64,000 nt of DNA from Bifidobacterium olomucense (GCF_012932375.1 NZ_JAAIIG010000002.1:124001-188000), one strand, 5' to 3'; counted from the stretch's first letter, positions 1-8,752 are shown. The notes: generated from the sequence alone by a model not told the origin. Program-made: numbers and translations.

Positions 1-492
1 GTTCGACGCGGAGTCCGGGATGGCGCGCGTCTTCTCCCAGATGATGTCGTTCCGCAGGAACCAACCATCCTTCTTCAACGCCTCCGACAACAGCGCGGGG
101 ATGTTCGCGAGGCTCGACCCGCCACGGTCACGCACGTACTTATCGGCGATGTTCACCCAGCACGTACCATCCACGGCGAGGACGCGGATTACCTCACGGA
201 ACACGGACGCGAGACGCTCAACGTACTCGGCCACCGTCCCCTCATGACCGACCTCCAACTCGCCGCCATGGTAATCGCGCTCATTGAAGTACGGCGGGGA
301 CGTCACCACACAATCCACGCTCCCCTCCGGGAACGAGGCAAGCACCGACGCCGCGTCGCCCGAGTACAGGCGCACGCCATCCCACTCGTCCCACAACCCC
401 GAACGAGGGAACGCACCAAGCGCCCCGGACCCGGCGCAAGCCCCAACACCATCACGCGCATCATCATGTTCACCATCAACCAGAACCACCAC
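1..492 (-). CDS. DNA methyltransferase, N4-cytosine/N6-adenine type (C-terminal part outside window)
   Basis: The gene runs off the left edge of the window; 164 codons of its N-terminal part are present in one open frame. Reading the minus strand gives a short leader, then LYSGDAASVLASFPEGSVD, then the catalytic motif TSPPY at about residues 64-68 followed by FNERDY, and later WVNIADKY and DIIWEK. This order (GDA..L...SVD-TSPPY...RDY...E.....YV..L...F.E..RVL) is typical of small type II-like methyltransferases that modify an exocyclic amino group of cytosine or adenine; TSPPY favours N4-cytosine. The GTG start at 492 is chosen because AAGGAG lies six bases upstream; an in-frame ATG further out also exists. 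The AdoMet-binding motif would follow outside the window. It may be solitary or part of a restriction system; no nuclease is next to it on this side. Confidence 0.8.
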   Translation of the reverse strand, partial: MVVLVDGEHDDARDGVGACAGSGALGAFPRSGLWDEWDGVRLYSGDAASVLASFPEGSVDCVVTSPPYFNERDYHGGELEVGHEGTVAEYVERLASVFREVIRVLAVDGTCWVNIADKYVRDRGGSSLANIPALLSEALKKDGWFLRNDIIWEKTRAIPDSASN

Positions 493-900
493 TCGGTTCT
501 CCTTCCCACCATGACCACCAGGCCACGGCTCCACTACGAGGCGAGCCGCCCGGCGCTCCATGCGCCAGCAATCACAACGGTTATCCGCCCCTGTTACCCT
601 CAAGCCAACCAGTAATGAGCCCAACGATCCACGAGACCAGAACCACCAATTATGAAGACGATGTGAAGACGGATGAACCATAACGAGGAGAACGAATAAC
701 CACACAAGAAGAAGAACAAGAAGAACAAGAAGAACAAGAACGCGGGTGGTCCGGGATGTTCTGTGTTTATCCCGGACCACCCGCGTTAATCGTCAGTGCG
801 CTAATCGTCAGGCGTCACGCGGCCACCGCTACCCGCCCCACTGATTCAGGTCCACTCGTCAGGGGCAAGCGCACCGCAGCCGCAACGGTCAGTCACCGAA
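493..900. other. Gene-free stretch: methyltransferase leader and hairpin
   Basis: It holds the upstream region of the methyltransferase gene, an A/G-rich tract (AAGAAGAAC repeats, about 700-738), the hairpin at 739-787 and C/T-rich sequence. No ORF with a ribosome binding site was seen. No TTAGAT element was found before the methyltransferase. Confidence 0.6.
739..787. terminator. GGTCCGGG hairpin, copy 1
   Basis: Perfect inverted arms starting AACGCGGGTGGTCCGGGAT. It lies about 110 bases beyond the stop of the minus-strand gene at 901-1368, with a T-rich tail when read on that strand. Loop orientation (TGTTC...TTATC) matches a minus-strand gene. Confidence 0.75.
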
Positions 901-1368
901 TCACGCGCTCGCGCTCGCGTCACCGTGACCCGCGTCATCCTTCCCGTCCCCGTCGAGCTTCCCGCTCACCTTATCCAGGAACGAACCAAGCCCGGCGCGC
1001 GCCGAGTCGGCCACCCACTGGCAATCAGCACCAGTCAGCCATAACAGGAGAACCGTGCGTCGCGTGAGGATACGCCACGCGAGAACAAGAACCGCAACCA
1101 CGGTGACAACCCGGCCGAGCCACATCATCGTGAGCGCCGCAATGATGCCGCCGACGCACAACGCCTCGTAGAACGTCACAAGCACAGCCGCGACCGCGAA
1201 GCCAATACCCCACGGGCGATCATCCAACTCGTACTTCGACTCCACACGACCCCACAACCAACGGGACAACATGACAGCGACCACGAGCAGCACGCCATTC
1301 ACAAGCGCACCACCAACCGCCTGACCAGCCGCATACCCCGACGAGTACGCATCACCAAGAACCAACAT
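901..1368 (-). CDS. Small multi-pass membrane protein of unknown function
   Basis: The 155-residue product has an N-terminal region rich in Gly/Ala (about residues 8-25) and three or four hydrophobic segments: about 18-40, 53-78, 80-95 and 96-112. The C-terminal 35 residues are hydrophilic and rich in Asp, Gly and Ala, probably a cytoplasmic tail. The start at 1368 follows GGGGAGGAG with good spacing. I recognise no family. It is a single-gene unit with a hairpin downstream (739-787). A role in the envelope is likely from the membrane segments alone; nothing more specific can be said. Confidence 0.65.
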   Translation of the reverse strand: MLVLGDAYSSGYAAGQAVGGALVNGVLLVVAVMLSRWLWGRVESKYELDDRPWGIGFAVAAVLVTFYEALCVGGIIAALTMMWLGRVVTVVAVLVLAWRILTRRTVLLLWLTGADCQWVADSARAGLGSFLDKVSGKLDGDGKDDAGHGDASASA

Positions 1369-1857
1369 CAATGACTCCTCCCCTTACCAAGGACCGGCGA
1401 GGCGCACACACCCGTGACGCCACGAACGTCACGAACCGCCCCGCACGCTACTCACATATCCCCCACCACCAGCAGGAAGAACAAGCACCACAAGCAAGAA
1501 CCCAGCAACAAGGAGAAGCAACAACACACCAGCGCAACCGGACCCGCACCACAACGAACAGCAACAGCAGCAAGAAGAAGCAGAAGAGCAAGAGCAAGAG
1601 CAACGCGGTGGTCCTGATTATCCAAGACAGGCAGGTGAGTAGAAGGAAGAAGCACTGCGCGGGTGGTCCGGGTTATTCGTTGTGATTGACCCGGACCACC
1701 CGCGCCACGTGACCAGCATCATTCACTTGCAGGTCATTCACTCACCGAGAACCACTCAGCGGCGCACCGCACCGTGCACCGCCCCACACCGCCACGCCGG
1801 AGGAACGCGCCAGCCGATGGGTCCGCAGCCCCCTGCACCACAGGACAGCGGCGCGGA
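1369..1857. other. Gene-free stretch between two minus-strand units
   Basis: It holds the leader of the 901-1368 gene, a long purine-rich tract (about 1,475-1,610, repeated AGCAAGAAGAAG-like) and the hairpin at 1657-1705. ORFs here are low-complexity Lys/Arg/Ser products of the purine tract and are not credible. Confidence 0.6.
1657..1705. terminator. GGTCCGGG hairpin, copy 2
   Basis: Arms GCGCGGGTGGTCCGGGT and its complement, with a loop of about 13 bases. It is about 150 bases beyond the stop of the minus-strand gene 1858-2901. Confidence 0.75.
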
Positions 1858-2901
1858 TCACCAGTTATGCAATGCCTCGATAAGCGCCACTTCATCCCGC
1901 GGAGCGCCATTCGCCCTACCCCACGATAACGCCGCGTCAATAGCCGCCGCGCTCGGCTTCACACCCAACGTACCAGCCTCCATCCACTCACCCGGCAATG
2001 CAGGAACAAGGAACGAAGAAGACCCCGCAACCGAACCCCACCCCGACCAGCCAGCCAGCAACCCAGCCGCGACGTAGTCAGCCTTATACGGGTCAATCCA
2101 ATGCAACAATCCAGCCGCGCGCAACAAGTAATCCCAACGGCACAACTGCCACTCATCCCCCAGCAAGTCACGCAACAAGAACGGGTCCCCATTAGCATCA
2201 CCGAACCGCCGAACCGCCTCACGAATCAACGACACATCCTCAGTGACACGCACGTCCGACTTCCGAATCCTCGCGTTCTTCTTCAAGGGTAACGACTTGA
2301 ACCAATCCTCGACCAACGCATGACGACGCAAGAACAAGGACCACGCGAACGCCTCCAAGTCCAGCAACGGATAATCATACGAGGACTGCAGCCAATACGA
2401 CCAAGAATCCAACAACCACTCCCGCCTCAGCGACCAACCATCAACACACGCTCTCATCATTCGCAGTGCGCTGCGCGAGCCCATCGGAATGATGCTCCCC
2501 ATGCGCCTGCGGAACGCGTCCCTATACGCACTCACCGCAACAAGGTCATCGATGAACAACGAATAATCATGAGGAAGCTCCGCGCCAGAACCAACGGAAC
2601 CACGAACCTCCTCAGCAACCCACGAGTCAGGGAACAACACAACCGGCGGAAGAACAGCATCAACCTTCAAGCCCAACACACTCAAGTCCACCGCGCCACG
2701 GAACACAGAACGCCCCACCGAACGACCGAACCGATCGAAGTCACCCCAACCACTCACCCAACCCTTCACTGGCCGCTCAACCAACACGCCATACTGAGCC
2801 AACGCCAACACCGACACGAACCCACTCGGATGCCCCGAACATCCAGAGAACACACGAGGGAACTGCACCGGCACACCCTGAACCCTAACCACACTAACCA
2901 T
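1858..2901 (-). CDS. Unknown protein, about 347 residues
   Basis: The product has no family I recognise. It has a mixed composition with many aromatic residues (for example SWSYWLQSSYDYPLLDLEAF in the middle) and a conserved-looking C-terminal segment ending ALIEALHNW. The start is uncertain. An ATG at 2901 is used here. A GTG at 2952 would add a hydrophobic helix of about 18 residues, but it has no ribosome binding site. Two GGTTAG motifs at 2886-2899 resemble the promoter element used across this region; if they are promoter elements, the true start would be further downstream. The hairpin at 1657-1705 follows the gene. Confidence 0.55.
   Translation of the reverse strand: MVSVVRVQGVPVQFPRVFSGCSGHPSGFVSVLALAQYGVLVERPVKGWVSGWGDFDRFGRSVGRSVFRGAVDLSVLGLKVDAVLPPVVLFPDSWVAEEVRGSVGSGAELPHDYSLFIDDLVAVSAYRDAFRRRMGSIIPMGSRSALRMMRACVDGWSLRREWLLDSWSYWLQSSYDYPLLDLEAFAWSLFLRRHALVEDWFKSLPLKKNARIRKSDVRVTEDVSLIREAVRRFGDANGDPFLLRDLLGDEWQLCRWDYLLRAAGLLHWIDPYKADYVAAGLLAGWSGWGSVAGSSSFLVPALPGEWMEAGTLGVKPSAAAIDAALSWGRANGAPRDEVALIEALHNW
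2886..2899 (-). promoter_or_regulatory. Double GGTTAG motif, possible promoter element
   Basis: On the minus strand the sequence reads GGTTAGTGTGGTTAGGG, two overlapping partial matches to CGGTTAGAT. It lies at the 5' end of the 1858-2901 frame, so it may mark transcription rather than coding sequence. Confidence 0.3.
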
Positions 2902-3044
2902 GGCCACCAAGATACAACCCACCACGAAGCAAGCCAGCCACAGCACAAGCACAACAAGAACAAGAGGAAGAACGAATCAAGAACAAGCGCGGGTGGTCCG
3001 GGTTATTCCCATGACCAAGCAGGAGAAGAACGAAGCAAGAAGAA

Positions 3045-3082
3045 GCGCGGGTGGTCCGGGATAATCACCGAACAACCCGCGC
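3045..3082. terminator. GGTCCGGG hairpin, truncated copy
   Basis: The left arm GCGCGGGTGGTCCGGGAT is complete, but the right arm keeps only ACCCGCGC; the GGACC core is deleted. Confidence 0.55.
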
Positions 3083-3358
3083 CTACCCGCGTTGCACGCT
3101 TAGCTCATTGACCCCCACGCAGCACGCGCACAACACCGCCAACATGGCCGCGCGGCCACGCCACGAACCACAGGAACGCCACGATACGAGGAGCTCCAAA
3201 AAAAAAGAAGACCGCCCCAATGGCCGCGCGGCGAGCGCCCCCACCACACCACCAGCCACGACACGCAACACGCACACGCCACGCGCACGCATTACGACCC
3301 TGCACAGGCCACATGACCAGTAGCTCGCGACGCCGCGAGCCCGCTCAATAACCATAAT
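3083..3358 (-). CDS. Possible small hydrophobic protein (very uncertain)
   Basis: By the layout of neighbouring units, a minus-strand gene could sit between the hairpin at 3045-3082 and the split arm at 3369. An open frame begins at an ATG near 3358 (MVIERARGVASYW) and encodes about 91 residues rich in Val, Ala, Cys, Trp and Arg. There is no ribosome binding site, and overlapping frames are open too. A run of nine A's lies inside at about 3,198-3,206. This may equally be non-coding. Confidence 0.2.
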   Translation of the reverse strand: MMVIERARGVASYWSCGLCRVVMRARGVCVLRVVAGGVVGALAARPLGRSSFFLELLVSWRSCGSWRGRAAMLAVLCACCVGVNELSVQRG

Positions 3359-3654
3359 GGTCACGAGCAATAACCCGGACCACCCGCGCCACCTCAGGCA
3401 ATCATGGTCAATGCATTGCCTACCAGTAACGGGCGGTGGTTCCCTCGCCACGCGCGAGCGTGGCCGCTCATTGATCGCATGCAGGGTTCGTCCACCAATG
3501 ACCGGGGCGGTGCTCCACGCGCGTCGGTTCGCGCGGGGTCACTCGCTACCCGAGGATTGGCAGGAGGGCACCGGGGGCGCGGCGCGTATTCCTCCCCCGG
3601 TACTGATGGTCGGTCAAGCACCCGGTCGCGTGCGAGTGGGTGCTGTCGCTTCCC

Positions 3655-3695
3655 GGTTCCCCTTGAGCGCTGTCGCGTGCGAGTCAAGGGGAACC
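3655..3695. repeat. Perfect 12-bp inverted repeat
   Basis: GGTTCCCCTTGA (3655-3666) and TCAAGGGGAACC (3684-3695) flank a 17-base spacer. The spacer contains GTCGCGTGCGAGT, which also occurs about 50 bases upstream as a direct repeat. It could be a stem-loop or an operator; no gene is next to it. Confidence 0.5.
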
Positions 3696-3752
3696 ACGCG
3701 GGGCACGGGGCGAGTGCGTCGCCCCGGTGTGATTGATGAGGGTGAGGAGTAG

Positions 3753-3795
3753 CGCGGGTGGTCCGGGTTATCGCGTTAATCCCGGACCACCCGCG
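3753..3795. terminator. GGTCCGGG hairpin, copy 4
   Basis: Full arms with a loop in which TTA and TAA also pair, making a nearly perfect palindrome. No clear gene is attached to it. Confidence 0.65.
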
Positions 3796-4441
3796 TTGGT
3801 CCTGCGCGTTGGTCCTGTTGCTTGTTCCTCGTCTTGTTGTTCGTCCCGCTTCGTGGTGTTCGCTCATGGTGCGTGTGTGATTGTTGCTCGTCGCCATGCC
3901 CGTTGTTGGTTGCGCGTGGCCGGGGCGCGCGTCGTGCCCGGCGTTCCTCCTTGTGGTGCGTGGTGGTGTTGCGCACGCTGGTCGTGCGCGTTGGTTCTGT
4001 CGCTTGTCGATTGCTCCGCTTGTTGGTGCGGCTTGTTGTCGCTCACTGATGCGCGGGACCATCAATCATTCAAGACCATCCGCGTTGTGCTGTGCGTTGC
4101 GTGGCAGTTGCGCGTCCCGCGTTGCGTAGCGCGTTGCGGTCTGTGCCACGTATGTCCTTCTCGATGCGCGCTGCTTGTTGCCGCGTGCGTTGGTTCCGTC
4201 TTGTCGCTCGTGCGTATGTGCGTGCTGTGTGTTGCTCGTGCGTTGTGTGCACATCATCCGCGTGCTCGTGTTGTTGCGTGCGCATCATACATGTGCGTTG
4301 CATGACGCTCCTCACGTGCGCGTGTCTTGCGGCGGCGCTCCTTGATTGTTGCGCCGTTCGCCGTGCCGCGCATCGACGCCTCGCTCGCTGCTCGTTGCTG
4401 GTGATTGTCCTTGTGTGTATTGGGGAATGGCGTTGAGGAAT

Positions 4442-4459
4442 GGCGCGGGTGGTCCGGGT
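4442..4459. repeat. Half hairpin (left arm only)
   Basis: GGCGCGGGTGGTCCGGGT is present without a nearby complement. A lone right arm occurs at 7347-7363, so these two may be halves of one site separated by the unit carrying the 4846-7083 gene. Confidence 0.5.
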
Positions 4460-4680
4460 CCATTCGTTGTGCGTGGTGTCCGGCCGCCCCGTGGCCGGCT
4501 CCCCGTGCGGGGTCCTCGCGTCATGATTACTGCTTGGATCCGGGCTGGGTTAGCGGGTGTCCGAAGCTGGTTAATCTTGACGTTGTATGCCCCTGTATCG
4601 GCGGTATTCCAACGTTCTTGGGGGTGTTGGGGACGGTGACGCGACACGCTTAGCCGCCGTTCCCGGCTGATTCGGGCAGA

Positions 4681-4748
4681 ATCCTGACGTGGTACGGGGT
4701 CCGGGCGGGGCGCGGCGGATATGGGGTTCTTGCGTGCCACGTCAGGAT
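4681..4748. repeat. 12-bp inverted repeat before the relaxation-like gene (candidate transfer or replication site)
   Basis: ATCCTGACGTGG (4681-4692) and CCACGTCAGGAT (4737-4748) are perfect complements around a 44-base GC-rich spacer. They lie 98 bases before the start codon of a replication-relaxation-like gene, a usual place for an origin of transfer, a replication origin or an autoregulatory operator. No nick-site motif could be identified. Confidence 0.5.
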
Positions 4749-4845
4749 AATGGCGGTTCCCGCGCATGGTGTGCGGGTCCGGTTCACGTGTGGTTGTGCC
4801 GTGTATCGGTTGGTTGGGCGCGCTTGACTCATTGGGGGTGTTGTC

Positions 4846-7083
4846 ATGACGCGTAGGGGCGGTCGCATTCTGACGGAGTATGACGTGTTGATGTTGGACG
4901 CGGTGAACAGGTTCCAGGCCTGCAGCACCACGGACCTTATTCGGTTCGCTGGTTCCTCCGCGCGGAACCAGTCACGCACCGTCGCGCGGTTATGGACGTA
5001 TGTTCAGGACGGGTTCCTCAGCGTGTATGGCGGTCCGTCAGTCGGCACGTACATCTGGTCGCCGACGAGCAAGACCTCGAAGCTGCTGCACTCATCCATC
5101 TCCTACTCCGACGCTTCGGCGCGCGAGCACACGCTGGGGTTGTCGTCCATCGCGTCGCAGCTCATACAGTGCGCGTTCGCCGAGGAGGAGGACACGCTGG
5201 GCCGCGGCTTGGCGTCGAACGACTTCCTGACGTTGGACGAGTGGGAGGACTTGGAGCCGGACGAGTGGGAGCGGCTGCGCGACGAGATGCGCTCCGGTTC
5301 CGCGGGCGTCGTTGCGGAGCACGAGTACCGTTCAGTCTGGGCGTTGATGATGGCGACGATTCGTCAGCGGGTGAAGAACGCCATGGCCGAGAACCCGTAC
5401 GCGGATCCGGAGGACGTGATGTCCTCGGAGCGCGACAGGTTCATCGGACGGTTCCTGCACGACTGCGCCACGGCTGAGCCGGACGAGCCGGGTTCCGCGT
5501 ACGCCGCTTGGGGCGAGGTCGAGGCGGAGCGCGACTACCCGTCGTACTGGAAGTGGGTGCTCATGGGCAGGGGCCTCGTGTTCGACACAAGGTCGCTGCG
5601 CTGGTTGGATTCGCGTTCGTTCCGCAACGAGTCCGCGCTGAACCCGGACATGAATGACTCGTGCATCCACCTCACCGACCATTGCGCGGACATGGTCATC
5701 GCACGACCCGGCGGCTCGTTCGCATTGGAGCTGGAACGCAAGCCGAAGGACGAACCGTTCGCGTACGAGCGCACCATCCTCGGGTTCTGCACGCCGCAGG
5801 CGATCGCGACGTACCGCGCGTGCCTCTGGGTCGTGACGCAGAAGCACACGCGCACGCTCCTCGAACGCGCACTGAACAACGTGGCGAAGTGGCAGGCGGA
5901 TTGGCGCGGGGACGACGAGCTGATGATGGTGCCGCAGATCGTCCTCGACGCCGCGACGGTGAACAACAGGAAGATGGAATCCGGAGCGGACATCACCATC
6001 GGCGAACTCATCACACCCGGCGAACAGCGGAGACGCGAGATGAAGACCGTCAACGAACGACTCAGGAAGGTACGCGCGAAGCACGCGGAGCATCAACGCG
6101 AGCTACGGGCGAGGAAGCGCGAACGCGAAGCGAACGCACTCGCGGAGGCGAAGGCGAAGCACATCCTCTTCATGCAGCAGCTCCGCGACGGCACGCCAAG
6201 CATCGAGGAGGCGACACGCGCCGCACGACCGGTAACGACCGGCGCGAGCAGCACCGGCGCGGGTCTCGACGCAGTGGACCTCGGACCCATGCCCGTCGAA
6301 GCGCAGCCGACGCCAGCCGACGCGCGACCCGCACCAGTTGATGCGCAACTTGATGCGCAGCCCGCGCCGCAACACACACGCCCGGTGACGCAACGCGCGC
6401 CACGCCCCGCCCCGCGCATCGACGCCTACGACACGCAACACGGCAACGCACCGCAGGTGCAGGCGCCATCCCCCGCAGCGACAACGCCGCAGGTGGCGAC
6501 GCCTGTGATGCAGACGCCGGTGACTCCGACACCAGTGACGCCGATGCCGGTGATGGAGCAGGCGCACGACATGTGGCAAGCGCCAATGCCGGAACCAGCA
6601 CCAGTGCAAGCGCCGGAGCAAGTACAGGCACCTGAGCGGGCGACGACGCGACCGGCGACGACGAGCACCGCACCGCGCGGCGACGGCTACGGGTCCGGCG
6701 TGTTCCGGCGCGGGATGCGCACACCACAGGCACCGACACCAACACCGTCACAGCCGGAACCGGCGGAGGGTTCCGTGTTCCGCCGGCCGCTGGTGCGACG
6801 CACACCGACACCGGTACCGGCTCACGACATGAACGGCCGTGACGACGCGAGCGCCGACGCCGCCGCGACTCGGCCCGCATCCGCACGGTTCCTCGACGCG
6901 GTGCACACGCAGGAGCCCGCGCCCGTGAACCCGTTCGCGCAACCCGCCCCGCAACCACAACAACAAGCCGCCGGTAGCAGCGAAGCGCCAAGCACGAACA
7001 ACGAGAAGCACGGGTACGACTACATCGCCGCCGCGCAGGAAGGCGAACACCTCCCCGCACCCGGCGAGTCATTCCTCGACTGA
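4846..7083 (+). CDS. Replication-relaxation-like protein with a long Pro/Ala/Gln-rich tail
   Basis: The 745-residue product begins with a winged-helix-like segment (about residues 8-65, LTEYDVLMLDAVNRFQ ... RTVARLW), followed by an EHTLGLSSIASQL segment at about 90-103 that matches the His-containing helix of the replication-relaxation (plasmid relaxation) family. At about 281-300 ADMVIARPGG is followed by FALELERK, a D...ELE pattern like the nuclease-fold core of that family. A coiled-coil, Arg/Glu-rich segment covers about 400-450. The last 270 residues are low-complexity Pro, Ala, Gln and Thr with repeated PVTPTPVTP-like units. The family occurs on actinobacterial plasmids and integrative elements and acts on DNA during transfer or replication. 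The ATG at 4846 follows GGGGG. The tail is unusual. Family assignment is moderately sure; its activity here is inferred. Confidence 0.6.
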   Translation: MTRRGGRILTEYDVLMLDAVNRFQACSTTDLIRFAGSSARNQSRTVARLWTYVQDGFLSVYGGPSVGTYIWSPTSKTSKLLHSSISYSDASAREHTLGLSSIASQLIQCAFAEEEDTLGRGLASNDFLTLDEWEDLEPDEWERLRDEMRSGSAGVVAEHEYRSVWALMMATIRQRVKNAMAENPYADPEDVMSSERDRFIGRFLHDCATAEPDEPGSAYAAWGEVEAERDYPSYWKWVLMGRGLVFDTRSLRWLDSRSFRNESALNPDMNDSCIHLTDHCADMVIARPGGSFALELERKPKDEPFAYERTILGFCTPQAIATYRACLWVVTQKHTRTLLERALNNVAKWQADWRGDDELMMVPQIVLDAATVNNRKMESGADITIGELITPGEQRRREMKTVNERLRKVRAKHAEHQRELRARKREREANALAEAKAKHILFMQQLRDGTPSIEEATRAARPVTTGASSTGAGLDAVDLGPMPVEAQPTPADARPAPVDAQLDAQPAPQHTRPVTQRAPRPAPRIDAYDTQHGNAPQVQAPSPAATTPQVATPVMQTPVTPTPVTPMPVMEQAHDMWQAPMPEPAPVQAPEQVQAPERATTRPATTSTAPRGDGYGSGVFRRGMRTPQAPTPTPSQPEPAEGSVFRRPLVRRTPTPVPAHDMNGRDDASADAAATRPASARFLDAVHTQEPAPVNPFAQPAPQPQQQAAGSSEAPSTNNEKHGYDYIAAAQEGEHLPAPGESFLD

Positions 7084-7199
7084 CCGACACGACGCGGGTC
7101 CACACGAACAACGAACCCGCACGATGACGAACAGCAAGTAACGCACAACAAGGCACGGACACGGACGAAGAACAGGAGAAGACGGAGGTGAGGAAGCGG

Positions 7200-7245
7200 C
7201 GCGGGTGGTCCGGGTTAATCACAAGAACAACCCGGACCACCCGCG
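7200..7245. terminator. GGTCCGGG hairpin, copy 5
   Basis: Full arms; loop TTAATCACAAGAACAA in the plus-gene orientation; 117 bases after the stop of the plus-strand gene 4846-7083. Confidence 0.75.
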
Positions 7246-7346
7246 TTGCGTCATCTCCTTCTTCACTCAGGACCAGCCGTGTCCGTTCCTCCGGTCCCCT
7301 CATTCGTTCTTCTTCCCGTTCGTCCTCCGCGGGTTCCCTCCTATAT

Positions 7347-7363
7347 TCAGGACCACCCGCGCG
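7347..7363. repeat. Half hairpin (right arm only)
   Basis: TCAGGACCACCCGCGCG without a local left arm. The TCAGG start is a sequence variant also seen at 30325-30340. Confidence 0.5.
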
Positions 7364-7476
7364 TTGTCCGTCGTCGTTCTCGTTGTCGCGCTGGTCAGTG
7401 CTTGTTCCTGTTCTTGTTGCCGCTGGCGTGGTCGTGCTTCGCGTGGTGCCGCGCGTCGGGTCGCGTGGCGGCTCGT

Positions 7477-7487
7477 CGGTTAGATGG
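7477..7487 (+). promoter_or_regulatory. TTAGAT element
   Basis: CGGTTAGATGG, 59 bases before the start at 7547. It belongs to the element shared by most units in this region; it may be an extended -10 or an operator. Confidence 0.5.
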
Positions 7488-7546
7488 TGTGTAGGGAATC
7501 CGGTGCCGGTGTTCTGCTTGGCCCGGTGCTTGGGTGATTGGAGTTC

Positions 7547-8590
7547 ATGATGCTGAGGTCGGTTGTTGGGGGTCTCGTTGATTCGGGGTTCCGGCCGGAG
7601 GATTACCGGTGGGTTGACCCCGTGGAGTTCGCGGAGTCGCATGGTTGGAGGCCGTCGTCACCGTTGGATGTTCCGGATGGTGAGCCCGGCTTGGCGTGCT
7701 CGCGCGCGGGTGTCGCGTTGCTGTGCCTGCGTTGGGATGATTCGCCGATGCGTGAGGCGCGTGCGGCGGCGAGGCGCGCCGGGTTGTCGGAGCGGAGGGC
7801 GCGTCGCGAGGGCCTGCTCCGGTTCCCGGATTGCTCGTGGCGACTCGGCCTGTACTACGGTGACGCGGACCCGACGCGCTGCGAACCCACGTGGGTCGAT
7901 TGGGATGGAGTGAACCGTGACGTGCATGAGCGGAACGTGGCGGGCGTCGCCCCTAAGGTGGAGCGCTGGGACCGTGAGCATCACCGCCCAGTGAGCAGCC
8001 AGGTCATCATGGCGATACAGCCACGCTCGTACATCGCGCATCGTGACGCGTGGTCGAACCTCACCGGGCTTCGCGGCGACGACCTGCCGGTGATGAGAGT
8101 GACGCTTGATGAGCAGGCGATCGCGGACCTCACGGCGACGTCCGTGCCACGCGCGTACTACCTGCTCGGACTCACGCCCGTGGAGACGCGCACCAGGTAC
8201 GTGCCGGCCATAGCGATGAGCGAACTCCTCATGCTGACCACCGTGTATGACTTCGACGTGTTCACCGCCACAAGCACGAAGGACCTGCGCGAGGTACCCG
8301 CGTGGGGATTACCTGCGGTGATTGACGCGTACCGGTCCATGATGGTGAAGCGCGCCGAAGCGAACCGGCTCCTCGGCGTCGCGCTCGGACGCACCCGTGA
8401 ATCAACGGACCCCGTGCGCGGCTCCACGGCAAGGACCACGTTCAACGGCAAGACCACCACGCGACCGCGACCCGTCATCCCGCCAAGCAAGATACACGCG
8501 CCAGCCAACACGAAGCGACGCGGACGACGGTTCCGCCACCCCACGATGCAGGACCTCCTCGTGAAGGTATGGCACCCGACCAGCAACTAA
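7547..8590 (+). CDS. Unknown protein, 347 residues
   Basis: I recognise no family. The first 100 residues are rich in charged and aromatic residues (EDYRWVDPVEFAESHGW), with an Arg/Ala-rich helix at about 70-95 (AAARRAGLSERRARREG). The centre contains a hydrophobic segment (AYYLLGLTPVETRTRYVPAI). The C-terminal 60 residues are basic, with many Arg, Lys, Thr and Pro, which suggests nucleic-acid contact but proves nothing. The ATG at 7547 follows GGAG; a second ATG lies directly after it. It is a single-gene unit with a TTAGAT element 59 bases upstream and a hairpin 116 bases after the stop. Confidence 0.7.
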   Translation: MMLRSVVGGLVDSGFRPEDYRWVDPVEFAESHGWRPSSPLDVPDGEPGLACSRAGVALLCLRWDDSPMREARAAARRAGLSERRARREGLLRFPDCSWRLGLYYGDADPTRCEPTWVDWDGVNRDVHERNVAGVAPKVERWDREHHRPVSSQVIMAIQPRSYIAHRDAWSNLTGLRGDDLPVMRVTLDEQAIADLTATSVPRAYYLLGLTPVETRTRYVPAIAMSELLMLTTVYDFDVFTATSTKDLREVPAWGLPAVIDAYRSMMVKRAEANRLLGVALGRTRESTDPVRGSTARTTFNGKTTTRPRPVIPPSKIHAPANTKRRGRRFRHPTMQDLLVKVWHPTSN

Positions 8591-8705
8591 GCGACACGAC
8601 CAGCAACGCACCAAGACAAGCACACCAGACATGACGGAGAAGCACGGAGGGAACGCGCGCGGGTCAAGGGGCAAGAAGAACCAGACGGAGAAGCATAAGA
8701 ACGAG

Positions 8706-8752
8706 CGCGGGTGGTCCGGGATAATCACAACGAACATTCCGGACCACCCGCG
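8706..8752. terminator. GGTCCGGG hairpin, copy 6
   Basis: Full arms; loop ATAATCACAACGAACAT in plus-gene orientation; 116 bases after the stop at 8590. Confidence 0.75.

Larger units (their letters stand above)
2987..3389. repeat. Split GGTCCGGG hairpin enclosing about 360 bp
   Basis: The left arm (2987-3007) and right arm (3369-3389) are perfect complements over 21 bases, including TTATT/AATAA beyond the common core, yet they are 361 bases apart. A second hairpin with a truncated right arm (3045-3082) lies inside. The layout looks like one original hairpin whose loop received inserted DNA. Confidence 0.7.
2953..4845. other. 1.9-kb stretch without a convincing gene
   Basis: It holds a split hairpin (2987-3389), a perfect 12-bp inverted repeat (3655-3695), a full hairpin (3753-3795), about 640 bases of T/G-rich sequence with no credible ORF (3796-4440), a half hairpin (4442-4459), small GC hairpins (about 4480-4520) and a 12-bp inverted repeat just before the replication-relaxation-like gene (4681-4748). 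Frames of 60-190 codons exist on both strands but have no ribosome binding sites and odd, Cys/Arg-rich compositions. Confidence 0.6.
7084..7546. other. Gene-free stretch with a full and a half hairpin
   Basis: It holds the hairpin after the relaxation-like gene (7200-7245), C/T-rich sequence, a lone right arm (7347-7363) and the TTAGAT element of the next gene (7477-7487). No credible ORF. Confidence 0.6.

Noticed and set aside
244-615. Plus-strand frames over the first 600 bases
   Set aside because: They are shadows of the minus-strand methyltransferase gene, which has clear motifs (TSPPY, WVNIADKY) in its frame.
2320-3111. Plus-strand frame of 263 codons opposite the 1858-2901 gene
   Set aside because: Its composition (Arg, His, Thr, Gln, Pro rich) is typical of the antisense of GC-rich coding DNA, and it runs through two hairpins.
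3733-4436. Several frames of 75-190 codons in the T/G-rich stretch
   Set aside because: Products are Cys/Arg/Val-rich without structure, starts have no ribosome binding site and frames on both strands overlap.
6170-7642. Minus-strand frame of 490 codons under the relaxation-like gene
   Set aside because: It is antisense to the low-complexity Pro/Ala/Gln tail and crosses a hairpin; Arg/Cys-rich composition.
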